In this document: positions 26,574 through 34,763 of the stretch, in pieces
How positions within the stretch are numbered: the first letter of the stretch is position 1
Layout: each line of letters begins with the position of its first letter
Origin: Novosphingobium profundi
GTDB lineage: Bacteria > Pseudomonadota > Alphaproteobacteria > Sphingomonadales > Sphingomonadaceae
Length of the DNA stretch: 64,000 bases
NCBI RefSeq assembly: GCF_018491765.1
Contig: NZ_JABWCU010000006.1
Span: 248,001 to 312,000, forward strand
Reading direction: 5' to 3'
Notes under the pieces: model-generated
What the model was told of the DNA's origin: nothing
Database searches by the model: none
The model's input: only the letters and a program-made list of their open reading frames with translations
Translations under genes and position numbers: made by a program

Positions 26574-27971
26574 ATGGCGCAGCTCGTCAAATCGACCAAG
26601 GCCTGCACGGTCAACCCGCTCAAGATGAGCCAGCCGATCGGCGGCGCGCTCGCCTTCATGGGCATGCGCGCGGCGATGCCGCTGCTCCACGGTTCGCAAG
26701 GCTGCACCAGCTTCGGCCTCGTGCTCTTCGTGCGCCACTTCCGCGAGGCGATTCCCTTGCAGACCACCGCCATGTCCGAGGTGGCAACCGTGCTCGGCGG
26801 CTTCGAGAATGTCGAGCAGGCGGTCCTGACGATCGCCTCTAGGACCAAGCCCGAACTGATCGGCATTTGCTCGACCGGGGTCACCGAAGTGAAGGGCGAT
26901 GATCTCAAGGGCTTCGTCCAGATGATCCGTGCACGTCATCCCGAACTCGACGGGGTCGAGATCGTCCAGTGCTCGACCCCCGATTTTTCGGGCGCCTTCG
27001 AGGACGGCTGGAGCAAGGCGGTCACCGCGATGGTCGAGCAGGTCGTCGTCGATAGCCGCCCCGCGATCCGCGACGCGCGCCGGGTCAACGTCCTGCCCGG
27101 CTGCCACGTGACGCCCGGCGACATCGACGAATTGTGCACGATCTTCGAGGCCTTCGGGCTCGAGGCGACTTTCCTACCCGACCTCTCGGGCTCGCTCGAC
27201 GGGCACATCCCCGAAAACTTCACCCCCACTACGCTCGGCGGGACCGGCCCCGAGGAAGCCCGCGCGATGGGTTGCGCGGGATCGACCATCGCCATCGGCG
27301 AGCAGATGCGCGGACCCGCGCAGGCGCTGGAGGCCAAGACCGGCGTTCCGTTCCGCCTTTTCGAGCGCCTCACCGGGCTATCTGCGTGCGACGAGTTCAT
27401 TGCGCACCTCGCCGAGATTTCGGGCCGGGAAGTACCCTTGCGCTACCGCCGCCAGCGCGGCCAGCTCGTCGATGCGATGCTCGATTCGCATTTCCACATC
27501 GGCGGGCGCAACTTCGCCATCGGCGCCGAACCCGACCTGCTTTTCGCGCTCGTCGCGACGCTGACCGAAGTGGGCGGCAAGATCGTCTCGGCGGTGACCA
27601 CCACGCCATCGCCGATCCTCGCGCGGATCCCCTGCGAGGAGGTGCTGATCGGCGATCTCGAGGACCTCGAGGTGGGGGCCAAGTCGGGCGAGGCGGACAT
27701 CCTCGTCACCCACAGCCACGGGCGCCAGGCGGCCGAGCGGCTGCACGTGCCGCATTTCCGCATCGGCATCCCGATGTTCGACACGCTGGGCGCCGCGCAC
27801 CTCGTCACGCTCGGCTATCGCGGCACGCGCGATCTGCTTTTCGCGGTGGGCAACATGGTGATGCACCATCGCCACCATCACGCCCCCGGACCCGAGGCCT
27901 GGCGCGACGCCTGGCCCGAGAATCTGCCCCCCGGACCCTTCCCCGCAGTCGAAAAGGAGCTTGTGCCATGA
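26574..27971 (+). CDS. nifN: FeMo-cofactor scaffold protein NifN
   Basis: A 465-residue NifK-like protein: [60 protein letters not shown] and the [13 protein letters not shown] strand. It pairs with NifE. The ligand environment near the N terminus differs from NifK, as expected for NifN. The stop overlaps the nifX ATG by 4 bases. A His-rich segment ([11 protein letters not shown], near residue 440) at the C terminus could bind metal, but may be incidental. Confidence 0.97.
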   Translation: MAQLVKSTKACTVNPLKMSQPIGGALAFMGMRAAMPLLHGSQGCTSFGLVLFVRHFREAIPLQTTAMSEVATVLGGFENVEQAVLTIASRTKPELIGICSTGVTEVKGDDLKGFVQMIRARHPELDGVEIVQCSTPDFSGAFEDGWSKAVTAMVEQVVVDSRPAIRDARRVNVLPGCHVTPGDIDELCTIFEAFGLEATFLPDLSGSLDGHIPENFTPTTLGGTGPEEARAMGCAGSTIAIGEQMRGPAQALEAKTGVPFRLFERLTGLSACDEFIAHLAEISGREVPLRYRRQRGQLVDAMLDSHFHIGGRNFAIGAEPDLLFALVATLTEVGGKIVSAVTTTPSPILARIPCEEVLIGDLEDLEVGAKSGEADILVTHSHGRQAAERLHVPHFRIGIPMFDTLGAAHLVTLGYRGTRDLLFAVGNMVMHHRHHHAPGPEAWRDAWPENLPPGPFPAVEKELVP

Positions 27972-28372
27972 AAGTCGCCTTCGCCACGCAGGACCTGGAG
28001 CGCATCGACGCGCACTTCGGCTGGGCCCGCAACATCGCGATCTACGATCTGACCGAAGAGGGCTGGGCGCTCGACCGCGTCGCGGAGTTCTCCGGCGAAC
28101 TCAACGAGGACGGCAACGAGGACAAGCTCGAGCCCAAGCTCAAGGCCTTGCAGGGTGTCTCGATCCTCGTCGTCGCCGCGATCGGCGGTTCGGGCGCGGC
28201 GCGCGTGGTCGCGCAGAACATCCACCCCATGAAGGTGCCCGAGCCCGAACCGATCGAGGGCATGCTCGCCAAGCTGCAGCAAGTGCTCAAGGGCACCCCG
28301 CCGCCTTGGCTGCGCAAGATCCTGGGCCGCAGCGGCGAAAAGACCTTCGATTTCGAGGAAGAGGAAGCCTGA
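27968..28372 (+). CDS. nifX: FeMo-cofactor carrier NifX
   Basis: A 134-residue protein: [59 protein letters not shown] and the C-terminal [15 protein letters not shown]. NifX binds and moves NifB-co and the VK-cluster during FeMo-co synthesis. Normal length for the family. It begins inside the nifN stop (ATGA), and is followed by the NifX-associated DUF269 gene 2 bases later. A related domain is fused to the C terminus of NifB in this window. Confidence 0.96.
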   Translation: MKVAFATQDLERIDAHFGWARNIAIYDLTEEGWALDRVAEFSGELNEDGNEDKLEPKLKALQGVSILVVAAIGGSGAARVVAQNIHPMKVPEPEPIEGMLAKLQQVLKGTPPPWLRKILGRSGEKTFDFEEEEA

Positions 28373-28374
28373 CG

Positions 28375-28833
28375 ATGCCCGAGGACACGATCGAAGCGCC
28401 CGCTATCGAAGGCTTTGCCGCTGCGCTGGTGCGGCAGGTCCGCGCGCAGGACACCCACGGCCACTGGGAAACCAAGTCCGACGGCTACCTGCTCACCCCC
28501 TACATCCTCGACAAGGAGGCACGCCGCGCAATCCCGATCATCGGCGATCCCGATCCAGACACGCTCTGGCGCCTGGAACTGTTCTACGGAGCACTCTGTC
28601 TCGAGATCGAGCGGCGCACCAAGCGCATGGTCCAACCGATGATGAAGATGAGCCACGAGGGCTTCGGACGCATGGTGCTTATCGCGGGGCGGCTTGTCGT
28701 CGTGAACAAGTCGCTGCGCGACGTCCACCGCTTCGGCTTCGACAGCCTCGAGAAGCTGAATTCGGAGGCCGAGAAGCTGATCACCCAGGCCAGCGACATG
28801 ATCGGGAAGTTTCCCGAGGTTGCCGATTACTGA
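28375..28833 (+). CDS. NifX-associated protein (DUF269)
   Basis: A 152-residue protein matching the NifX-associated family: [60 protein letters not shown] and a C-terminal stretch ending in [18 protein letters not shown]. It nearly always follows nifX. The exact job is unknown; a role in cofactor handling is assumed from conservation. ATG 28375 lies 2 bases after the nifX stop. Confidence 0.93.
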   Translation: MPEDTIEAPAIEGFAAALVRQVRAQDTHGHWETKSDGYLLTPYILDKEARRAIPIIGDPDPDTLWRLELFYGALCLEIERRTKRMVQPMMKMSHEGFGRMVLIAGRLVVVNKSLRDVHRFGFDSLEKLNSEAEKLITQASDMIGKFPEVADY

Positions 28834-28846
28834 GGAGCCCCTAGCG

Positions 28847-29050
28847 ATGTCCGATCTCGAAGCGATGAAGGCCGAGGTAAAGAAGCTTTCGGCGCGCGCG
28901 ATGCAGGCCAAGATGGACCTGCACGACTTGTCCGAGGAACTGCCGGTCGGCCTCGACACCGTGATGGCGACCGCGACGCGGGTCTGCGAGAGCTACGCCG
29001 CGCTGGAGGCGATGAAAGCGCAGATGAAGGCGTTGGAGGCGGCCTCGTGA
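28847..29050 (+). CDS. Small coiled-coil nif protein (DUF683)
   Basis: A 67-residue mostly helical protein: [40 protein letters not shown] and a C-terminal helix [17 protein letters not shown]. This is the DUF683 (CCE_0567-type) family placed between DUF269 and fdxB in many nif clusters. It probably forms a helical-hairpin dimer. Function unknown. ATG 28847 with TGAGGAG upstream; the stop overlaps the GTG start of fdxB. Confidence 0.9.
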   Translation: MSDLEAMKAEVKKLSARAMQAKMDLHDLSEELPVGLDTVMATATRVCESYAALEAMKAQMKALEAAS

Positions 29051-29337
29051 GCGGCTTCGTAACCCGTGGCGGGCGCGAATGGGTGCCCGAGTACCTGGTC
29101 TCGATCGATCCCGAAGCCTGCATCGGCTGCGGGCGCTGCTTCAAGGTCTGCGGCCGCAATGTCATGACCCTGAAGGGCCTCAACGAGGACGGCGACATTG
29201 TCGAACTCGATGATGACGATGACGACGAGATCGAGAAGCGGGTCATGGCGATGGAAGACGCCGAGGCCTGCATCGGTTGCGGCGCCTGCGCGCGCGTGTG
29301 CCCCACCAATTGCCAGACCCACGCCATGGCGGCGTAA
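29047..29337 (+). CDS. fdxB: Ferredoxin III, nif-specific (FdxB)
   Basis: A 96-residue 2[4Fe-4S] ferredoxin with [15 protein letters not shown] and [15 protein letters not shown] motifs. In between lies an acidic insert ([14 protein letters not shown]) typical of FdxB. It starts at GTG 29047, overlapping the TGA of the DUF683 gene. FdxB proteins follow nifX-DUF269-DUF683 in proteobacteria and are linked with FeMo-co biosynthesis or electron supply. About 80 bases without recognisable signals follow before nifQ. Confidence 0.94.
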   Translation: MSGFVTRGGREWVPEYLVSIDPEACIGCGRCFKVCGRNVMTLKGLNEDGDIVELDDDDDDEIEKRVMAMEDAEACIGCGACARVCPTNCQTHAMAA

Positions 29338-29417
29338 GACTTCGACATAAGACAAGACAACGGGAGAGACGCGGGGAAAGGGCGACAAAGGCAAGGACTA
29401 CAGGAGGATGAACGCAC

Positions 29418-30053
29418 ATGGGACGGGCTGAATCTATCTATGCCGAACTGCTCTGGCAGGGGGGCCGCGCGGCCGTGCCGCCGGTGGACGTGCACCTTGC
29501 CGCCTCGATCCTCGCGCTCTCGTTTTTCGAGGCCGAGAACGAGGGCCGCTCGCTGGCCGAAGTCACCGGGCTCGACGGTGAGGAGCTCACCGAACTGTGC
29601 CGCATCGCGTTTCCGCATGTGAGCTTGCCGGAACAGGGCGCGCCGCAAGTGGGGCACGAGGAACAGGCCTTGCGCGACATTCTCTGGATGAACTGCGGCG
29701 AGGCCTCGGTCTTCGAACTCCTGCTCGCCCGGCTTGTCGCGCGGCGTTGCCAGCGGCCCAACCACTTGTGGCAGGATCTGGGATTCGCCAGCCGCGACGA
29801 GCTCTCGATGCTGATGCGGCTGCATTTTCCGCGCCTTGCTCTCAAGAACGCGAACGACATGAAGTGGAAGAAGTTCTTTTACCGCATGATGTGTTCCTCC
29901 GAGGGGTTCCGGCTTTGCTCGGTGCCCGTGTGCACCGAGTGCGACGATTTCGAAGCCTGTTTCGGACCCGAGGACGGCGAGGCGCTGTTGGCGCGCATCG
30001 CCAATGGCAAGCTGCCCTCCAGCGCTTCCTCCAGTGTGGCGGGCTACGCATGA
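29418..30053 (+). CDS. nifQ: Molybdenum donor protein NifQ
   Basis: A 211-residue protein with a helical N-terminal part and the diagnostic C-terminal cysteine pattern CSVPVCTECDDFEAC (C-x4-C-x2-C-x5-C), preceded by DMKWKKFFYRMMCSSEGFRL. NifQ holds a Mo-Fe-S cluster and gives molybdenum to NifEN/NifH for FeMo-co. CAGGAGG is about 10 bases upstream. The stop overlaps the next gene's start. The placement links it functionally to the mod and mop genes at the other end of the island. Confidence 0.96.
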   Translation: MGRAESIYAELLWQGGRAAVPPVDVHLAASILALSFFEAENEGRSLAEVTGLDGEELTELCRIAFPHVSLPEQGAPQVGHEEQALRDILWMNCGEASVFELLLARLVARRCQRPNHLWQDLGFASRDELSMLMRLHFPRLALKNANDMKWKKFFYRMMCSSEGFRLCSVPVCTECDDFEACFGPEDGEALLARIANGKLPSSASSSVAGYA

Positions 30054-30475
30054 GCGGGTGCGACATCGGGCCGGCCGTGGCGACCGGGGACGTGGCCGAA
30101 ATCGCGATCAACGCGCTGGTCCGGCGCTTCTACGCGCTGTGCGATGCGGACGACCGGCTCGGGCCGATGTTCCAAAAGGTCATATCCGACTTTCCCGAGC
30201 ACTATGGCTTCGTGCGCGATTTCTGGTCGCACGCGCTGCTCGGCACCGATCGCTACCAGCGCGGCACGCCCTATTCGCACCATCTCGGGCTTGAAGTCGA
30301 GGAAGAAGACTTCAACCGCTGGATGAAGGCCTTCGAACAGGCCGTGGAGGAGACGCTGCCGGCGGACCTGGGCGAAGTGGCGATGAAGCGCGCCGCGCAC
30401 ATGACCGCGAGCTTCAAGATGGGCATGCTGCCGCTGCCCAAGCCAGGGGCGAGCGTAGGGGCTCCGGCACCATGA
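30050..30475 (+). CDS. Group III truncated hemoglobin
   Basis: A 141-residue globin: ALVRRFYALCDADDRLGPMF, HYGFVRDFWSHALLGTDRYQ, RGTPYSHHLGLEVEEEDFNR (likely proximal His in SHHLGL) and WMKAFEQAVEETL. This is the group III truncated globin pattern (DFWS..LLGT.RY.G.P). It would bind O2 or NO in the cytoplasm. Co-transcription between nifQ and a Rieske gene, with ATGA overlaps on both sides, indicates use during nitrogen fixation, for example NO or O2 scavenging; this is inferred. The C-terminal 20 residues are Pro/Gly/Ala-rich and non-globin. Confidence 0.85.
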   Translation: MSGCDIGPAVATGDVAEIAINALVRRFYALCDADDRLGPMFQKVISDFPEHYGFVRDFWSHALLGTDRYQRGTPYSHHLGLEVEEEDFNRWMKAFEQAVEETLPADLGEVAMKRAAHMTASFKMGMLPLPKPGASVGAPAP

Positions 30476-30897
30476 GCGAGGCTCTCGCGGCGAGCGCGCC
30501 GCTTTTCGCGATCTGCGGGGCGCAGGACATTCCCAATCGCCGCGCGGTGCCTTTCGTGCTGGCGCGGCGCGAGCTGGACGGCACGGTCGGGCCCTGGCCG
30601 ATCTTCGTCTTGCGCTGGGGGCGCAACGTGCGCGCCTTCGAGAACCGCTGCCCGCACCAGAACACCAATCTCGATTGGGAGCAGGGCGAATTCCTCGATG
30701 GCGAGGGCACGCGCATCCAGTGCGGCAAGCACGGCGCGCTGTTCGACCTGGGCTCGGGCGAATGCGTCGCGGGCCCGTGCCTCGGCCAGGGGCTGACCCC
30801 GATCGAGGTCGAGATCGATGCGGAGGGCGACGTCTGCATCCGCGCCAGCGGTCTCGTCGAAGACGACGATCTCGACAGCGGAGAGGGGCTGGAGTGA
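30472..30897 (+). CDS. Rieske [2Fe-2S] protein
   Basis: A 141-residue single-domain protein with the two Rieske ligands pairs: CPHQNTNLDW (C-x-H) and CGKHGALFDL (C-x2-H), followed by GECVAGPCLGQGLTPIEVEI. The C-terminal 20 residues are acidic (EDDDLDSGEGLE). There is no membrane anchor, so it is a soluble electron carrier. Its electron partners may include the adjacent globin, for example as a reductase component, or a nif ferredoxin; neither is shown. It overlaps the globin stop by 4 bases. Confidence 0.88.
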   Translation: MSEALAASAPLFAICGAQDIPNRRAVPFVLARRELDGTVGPWPIFVLRWGRNVRAFENRCPHQNTNLDWEQGEFLDGEGTRIQCGKHGALFDLGSGECVAGPCLGQGLTPIEVEIDAEGDVCIRASGLVEDDDLDSGEGLE

Positions 30898-30947
30898 CGG
30901 ATCATCCGGCCAGCGGCGAGCGGCGCCGCTGCCCGCACACTGGAGCC

Positions 30948-31601
30948 ATGGCGGGAGGGGCGCCCCTCTCGCTGGCCGAACTGCTCGAATCCGGGACCGG
31001 GGCCTCGCTTCTCGCCTGCTTCCAGGAGCGCAGGCTGCCGGCCGGAGCCCTTTACGACCAGCACGACCGGGACCAGATTCTGGTCGTGCGGCAGGGGCGC
31101 CTCAGGGTCTACCTCGCGACGCCCGAGCGAGAATTGAGCCTCGCCTATCTATCCGCAGGCGATGTTTTCTCGACCCACACGCGCGCGGAGATCGCGGCGC
31201 AGGAAGATACCACCGTGCTGCTCGCCCCGCGCCGCGTGATCGAGCGCGAACTGGCGACCTACCCTGCCCTTCAGGCCGCCGTTATCCGCGTTCTCGCGCG
31301 CACTTTGGGTCAGAGCATCACGCTGATCGAGGACCTCGCCTTTCATTCGGTGCGCGGGCGTATTGCGCGCTATCTGCTGCGTTGCCTCACCCGCCATGGC
31401 CAGATTTGCGTCGCCGGAGCGCGAATCCGGCTGGACCTTGGCATGGACGACATTGCGGCTCTGCTCGGCACCGCGCGCCAGACCGCCTCGAGCGAGCTCA
31501 GCGCGATGGTGCGCGAGGGTGGGCTCGCGCGGCTCGGGCGTCGCCAGCTCCTGGTGCTCGACCCCGCGCGCTTGCGGATCTGGGCGGGCGAAACGCCCTG
31601 A
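30948..31601 (+). CDS. cooA: CooA-type CO-sensing Crp/Fnr regulator
   Basis: A 217-residue Crp/Fnr protein. GRLRVYLATPERELSLAYLS and GDVFSTHTRAEI match Rhodospirillum rubrum CooA, where Cys75 and His77 bind haem; with ATG 30948, His is residue 77 and Cys75 is Ser. The hinge helix TLIEDLAFHSVRGRIARYLL is followed by the helix-turn-helix DDIAALLGTARQTASSEL. It should activate targets when haem binds CO. ATG 30948 is chosen because it reproduces the CooA spacing to GRLRVYL exactly; GTG 30894, overlapping the Rieske stop, is the alternative. A perfect CooA-type palindrome begins one base after its stop, in front of cowN. Confidence 0.85.
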   Translation: MAGGAPLSLAELLESGTGASLLACFQERRLPAGALYDQHDRDQILVVRQGRLRVYLATPERELSLAYLSAGDVFSTHTRAEIAAQEDTTVLLAPRRVIERELATYPALQAAVIRVLARTLGQSITLIEDLAFHSVRGRIARYLLRCLTRHGQICVAGARIRLDLGMDDIAALLGTARQTASSELSAMVREGGLARLGRRQLLVLDPARLRIWAGETP

Positions 31602-31617
31602 TGTCAGCCACCTGACA
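31602..31617 (+). promoter_or_regulatory. CooA binding site upstream of cowN
   Basis: TGTCA (31602-31606), six bases, TGACA (31613-31617): a perfect palindrome of the CooA/Crp half-site type. Its centre is about 41.5 bases upstream of the start predicted from the -10-like TAGACT, the class II activator position. Confidence 0.8.
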
Positions 31618-31638
31618 GACCCGAGGCCTGCACTTACC

Positions 31639-31644
31639 TAGACT
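31639..31644 (+). promoter_or_regulatory. -10 element of cowN promoter
   Basis: TAGACT fits a sigma70-type -10 hexamer with no good -35, as usual for an activator-dependent promoter with the CooA site in the -35 region. Transcription would begin near 31651, about 20 bases before the ATG. Confidence 0.55.
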
Positions 31645-31671
31645 CCTCTCCAGACTGGAAGGGAGAACACC

Positions 31672-31947
31672 ATGCGAGAGGTCTACGACCGCTACCTGAG
31701 TTTCAAGGGCTGCGATTGGGAAGGGCGCTGCGCGCGGGTCTTTGCCGGGTTGCAAGTGCATTTCGAGCGCGAGACGAGTGCCTTCTGGCCCTATTTTCGC
31801 GAGCAGCGGGCACGTGCACATGCGCAGGGGCTCGACGACTTGCGCGTCCTGCACAATTACGTCTCGACCTTGCGTGACCTGCTCGATGATCTGGGCGACA
31901 CCGAAACCCTTGCCCTGCTCGAGGACCTCGAGGAAACCTGCATGTGA
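31672..31947 (+). CDS. cowN: CowN, N2-fixation sustaining protein under CO
   Basis: A 91-residue protein matching CowN: VYDRYLSFKGCDWEGRCARV, then LQVHFERETSAFWPYFREQR and DDLRVLHNYVSTLRDLLDDLGD with LALLEDLEETCM at the end. CowN protects Mo-nitrogenase from inhibition by CO and allows growth on N2 when CO is present. In Rhodospirillum rubrum it is under CooA control, and here cooA is directly upstream with a matching site. GGAAGGGAG precedes the ATG. Normal length. Confidence 0.93.
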   Translation: MREVYDRYLSFKGCDWEGRCARVFAGLQVHFERETSAFWPYFREQRARAHAQGLDDLRVLHNYVSTLRDLLDDLGDTETLALLEDLEETCM

Positions 31948-31996
31948 AGCGCGTCGCGTCGCGCTGCGGTCGGTTCCGGACAAAGGAACGTGGCGT

Positions 31997-32260
31997 TCAG
32001 GCAACCTGCTCGAGGTCGCGGGCGACGAAGGGCTCGCGCGGTGTCAGCACGTCATGATGGCCGGGAAGGCGAGGCTTTCGGACGAGGCGTTTCACCTCGT
32101 TCCTTGCCAGATTGACCTTGTGCGCGACCGTTGCCTGAACCCGGCGCGGCGCGATTTCGTAGGCCACGAGAAAACTTAGCCCGAAGGTGGAGAACAGGCA
32201 CAGCGAGATCAGGGCGATCCGCTTGAGGTCCATTCTCCATTGCGGCAGTGCAGGATCCAT
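31997..32260 (-). CDS. Small single-span membrane protein
   Basis: An 87-residue protein: a short N-terminal part, one hydrophobic span IALISLCLFSTFGLSFLVAY (about residues 15-34), then a basic, polar tail (APRRVQATVAHKVNLARNEV...). No family recognised. Start at 32260 is supported by GGGAG 7 bases upstream; an internal Met (32233) would also leave the span intact. It points away from the three larger genes to its left and is the last of three minus-strand genes. Role unknown. Confidence 0.55.
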   Translation of the reverse strand: MDPALPQWRMDLKRIALISLCLFSTFGLSFLVAYEIAPRRVQATVAHKVNLARNEVKRLVRKPRLPGHHDVLTPREPFVARDLEQVA

Positions 32261-32357
32261 GCGCCCACTCCCTTGGTTCGTGACATGGTGCGGGGAAGGT
32301 GGGAGGCCTGCGATGAACCCTGGATGAGCATGGCCGCGTACGGCGCGTGTCAGCTGC

Positions 32358-33422
32358 CTAGGCGAGCATCGGCCGGGCCAGCATCCAGGGCGCGGTGGCG
32401 AAGTTCCCGGTCATCCATTGCGGCAGGTCGAGGATCGTCGAGGCGCCCGCGCTGACGTTCGAGGGAGGGGCCTGCTTGCCGAGCATGGGCAGCACTGTGC
32501 GGATCACCTTGGTGACATCGATTCCCATGCCCCAGGGAAACTTGGGATTGGTCGAATGCCAGGCGCCCGGCACGAGGTAGTCGGCCTTGATGTCGGGACG
32601 CGAGTTGAGCGCGCCGAAGTTGTCGAACTGGCCCATCACGTCGAAGACCTTGCCAATGAATTCGGCCGGCATGCCCACTTTCGCGCTTACCGTGATGATC
32701 TGCGTGCGCGCGGCGAAGGCGGCGAGCTTCTCCTGCTTGCGCAGCGCGTAGAGCGCTTCGGAAAGGACGAGATTGCCCTTGGAATGCCCCACCAGCAGCG
32801 GAATCTTGAAGTCGCTCGATTCGAACAGCGCGATCAGTGTTGCGGTGTCCTTGGAGAGGCGCAGGAAGCTGTCGGCCTCGACCGAGGTCAGCGAGCCGGA
32901 GCGGAACGAGAGGCTGCGCGCGACGCGGTCGAGCCCCTCGAAGCTGTGGCGCAACGAATTGAGCGCGCCGAACCAGAAGAACCCGCCGAGCGCTTCGGTC
33001 ACGACGTCCGAGAGGCCGTATCCCGAAACCACCGCGGCGACAGGCCCGCCCAGCGCGTCGGCGATGTCGCGCGCGAAGGCGGCCGAACCGATCGCCGAAC
33101 TGCCAACGCCTGCTACCGCCAGCGCCTTGGCCTCCCCGCCGCCGGCGTCGAGGAATTCCTGCATTTCGGCGAAGACGGCGATGGGCCCTTTGCCGCTGGG
33201 CGGCACGAGCAGCATAGCGCCCTCGGGTGCATCCCAGGCGGCGAGGCGGGCGACGTCGTCGGTTGGGATGGCCTCGATATTGTAGAATACCGCGTCGAGC
33301 AGGGCGTTGCGCCCCTCGACCCAGAGCAGCGCGCTCCGCATGGGCGCGCGCACGGCCCGCGCCGGAGCGGTTTCGAGCTTGGCCTGCTCGGCGACGGCGA
33401 GTTTGGAAACGGTAGAGGTCAT
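32358..33422 (-). CDS. Putative alpha/beta-hydrolase fold protein
   Basis: A 354-residue protein. The nucleophile elbow may be LVGHSKGNLVLSEALYALRK (GHSKG, about residues 215-219), fitting G-x-S-x-G of alpha/beta hydrolases; an acid residue and catalytic His could not be fixed, though GAWHSTNPKFPWGM lies in the right region. The N terminus has ALLWVEGRNALLDAVFYNIE. It may be a lipase or esterase-like protein, or a PHA-related protein. It lies downstream of the unknown gene at 33567, both divergent from the iscA-nifU operon, so NifA control of the pair is possible. Confidence 0.55.
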   Translation of the reverse strand: MTSTVSKLAVAEQAKLETAPARAVRAPMRSALLWVEGRNALLDAVFYNIEAIPTDDVARLAAWDAPEGAMLLVPPSGKGPIAVFAEMQEFLDAGGGEAKALAVAGVGSSAIGSAAFARDIADALGGPVAAVVSGYGLSDVVTEALGGFFWFGALNSLRHSFEGLDRVARSLSFRSGSLTSVEADSFLRLSKDTATLIALFESSDFKIPLLVGHSKGNLVLSEALYALRKQEKLAAFAARTQIITVSAKVGMPAEFIGKVFDVMGQFDNFGALNSRPDIKADYLVPGAWHSTNPKFPWGMGIDVTKVIRTVLPMLGKQAPPSNVSAGASTILDLPQWMTGNFATAPWMLARPMLA

Positions 33423-33566
33423 CGCAGCTCTCCCTTTGCGAGTCTCGCACGTAAGGTAACATGCCTTGGCGGGATGATCGAAAGGGAGCGGAATTGCTTC
33501 CTTTGCGGAGGCATTCGGCCCCAGGGGCGGCGTGATCGGCCTTCACCCATGGGGCCGTTCCTGCGG

Positions 33567-34175
33567 TCAGACCGGCCGGTTCTCGTTGCGGTTGCGCACC
33601 GGCTCCATCGCGGCGACCCCGTCTTCGTAGCTGATCGCGGGGAAATCCATTTTCGTGCCGCTCAATTGATCGAGCACGTATTCGAGCTTTTCGGGGCCCG
33701 ACATCTTCTTGACCTCGTTCTTCTCGATCCCGGCAAGTTCGAGCGCCTCCTTCCATACGGTGGACTCGTCGAGCGGGAGCACCCGCGCGGTGGCGCCGCC
33801 CGGCAGCGCGACCGAGTAGGTCTTCAGGAAATCGATGTTGTTGACGAAGAAGACGTAGGTGCCCTCGGGCAGGAGGAAGTCGGCAAGCACTTCGCCTGCG
33901 TCCTTGAGCCAGGCGAAGTTGTGCAGGTAGCCCGCGAGCGCGGGGATCTTGCCGCTCGTCGCATCGCCGATCGCGAGCACCTGCTCGAGCGAATAGGCCG
34001 GCGGGCGTGCCTCGTCGGCGACCTGGTCCTGGAAGGCGAGCGCGATGTCGCCGCGAAAGCCGAAAGTTCCCGGGCGCGGAAGCGCTTCCTTGAGGACGGC
34101 GTTGTGCAGGCGGTGCTGGTCGGCCAGCGCGCCGAAGGGTGTCTCGGAAATCGTAGGGGCCGTTACGGTCGACAT
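33567..34175 (-). CDS. Unknown protein divergent from iscA-nifUS
   Basis: A 202-residue soluble protein with no family I recognise. Visible pieces: ADQHRLHNAVLKEALPRPGT, FGFRGDIALAFQDQVADEAR, IPALAGYLHNFAWLKDAGEV, LPEGTYVFFVNNIDFLKTYS and an acidic/Lys-rich EKNEVKKMSGPEKLEYVLDQ stretch. ATG 34175 has AAGGAG 7 bases upstream. It shares its upstream region with iscA, including two NifA sites, and a -24/-12-like element faces it at 34209-34224. Hence it may be a new nif-regulated gene. A gap of 144 bases without recognisable signals follows before the next minus-strand gene. Confidence 0.6.
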   Translation of the reverse strand: MSTVTAPTISETPFGALADQHRLHNAVLKEALPRPGTFGFRGDIALAFQDQVADEARPPAYSLEQVLAIGDATSGKIPALAGYLHNFAWLKDAGEVLADFLLPEGTYVFFVNNIDFLKTYSVALPGGATARVLPLDESTVWKEALELAGIEKNEVKKMSGPEKLEYVLDQLSGTKMDFPAISYEDGVAAMEPVRNRNENRPV

Positions 34176-34208
34176 GCAGTGCTCCTTTGTACGTGGCGGC
34201 CCTTGCCA

Positions 34209-34224
34209 TGCACGAAGCGGGCCG
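34209..34224 (-). promoter_or_regulatory. Possible sigma-54 promoter facing the unknown minus-strand gene
   Basis: On the minus strand CGGCCCGCTTCGTGCA has GG at -24 and GC at -12 with correct spacing and the same GTGCA -12 element as nifH, but two mismatches in the -24 box. Confidence 0.4.
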
Positions 34225-34276
34225 TTTGGCCTTGGGAAGTCTGGCGCGGCCTTGCGCGCCCTGCGGGGACGACCTT

Positions 34277-34292
34277 TGTGGGCAACGCCACA
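34277..34292. promoter_or_regulatory. NifA upstream activator sequence 1, iscA operon
   Basis: TGT (34277-34279), ten bases, ACA (34290-34292), an exact consensus match 87 bases before the -24 element of iscA. Confidence 0.75.
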
Positions 34293-34308
34293 AGCGCGCT
34301 GTCCGGAA

Positions 34309-34324
34309 TGTGACGAAAGCGACA
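34309..34324. promoter_or_regulatory. NifA upstream activator sequence 2, iscA operon
   Basis: TGT (34309-34311), ten bases, ACA (34322-34324). Its centre is 32 bases from that of the first site, three helical turns. Confidence 0.75.
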
Positions 34325-34378
34325 CGAAAGCCTGTCGCGCCATGCGAGGCACTCCCGGTTTCCGACCATTTCTCCAAC

Positions 34379-34394
34379 TGGCACGGCCTTTGCT
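34379..34394 (+). promoter_or_regulatory. Sigma-54 promoter of iscA-nifUSV operon
   Basis: TGGCACGGCCTTTGCT is a perfect -24/-12 element. GTG 34431 lies 37 bases downstream. Confidence 0.92.
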
Positions 34395-34430
34395 GCAGGT
34401 GCTCAGGCAACCCTTGTGAGGAGATGTCCC

Positions 34431-34751
34431 GTGATCGTCCTGACCGACAGCGCCGTAGACGCCGTACGCAGTGCCATTTCCAAGGCCGAAAGCGCGCCGG
34501 CCGGCCTTCGCATCCAGGTCGAAGCGGGTGGCTGCGCGGGCTACAAGTACATGATGGGGCTCGTCTCCACGCCCGAGGCGGACGACGCCGTGGTCGAGAA
34601 CGACGATATCCGCGTGTTCATCGACCCGACCAGCCAGCCGCTCCTCGCAGGGACCACGATCGACTTCGTGGTGGCGCTCGAAGGTTCGGGCTTCACCTTC
34701 GAAAATCCGAACGCATCGAACAGCTGCTCGTGCGGCAAGTCATTCGGCTGA
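34431..34751 (+). CDS. iscA: Nif-type IscA (HesB family) Fe-S assembly protein
   Basis: A 106-residue A-type carrier: MIVLTDSAVDAVRSAISKAE, VEAGGCAGYKYMMGLV and the C-terminal CSCGKSFG. The three Cys (GGC and C-x-C) are the usual cluster ligands. It carries Fe-S clusters from NifU/NifS to targets. GTG 34431 is taken as start since GAGGAG lies 7 bases upstream; GTG 34416 overlaps that site. First gene of the operon behind a perfect sigma54 promoter. Confidence 0.92.
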   Translation: MIVLTDSAVDAVRSAISKAESAPAGLRIQVEAGGCAGYKYMMGLVSTPEADDAVVENDDIRVFIDPTSQPLLAGTTIDFVVALEGSGFTFENPNASNSCSCGKSFG

Positions 34752-34763
34752 GGAGACCGGCAC

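Noticed and set aside
29338..29417. Independent promoter before nifQ
   Set aside because: The 80-base gap has no -24/-12 element, no NifA site and no hairpin; nifQ is best treated as part of the upstream operon.
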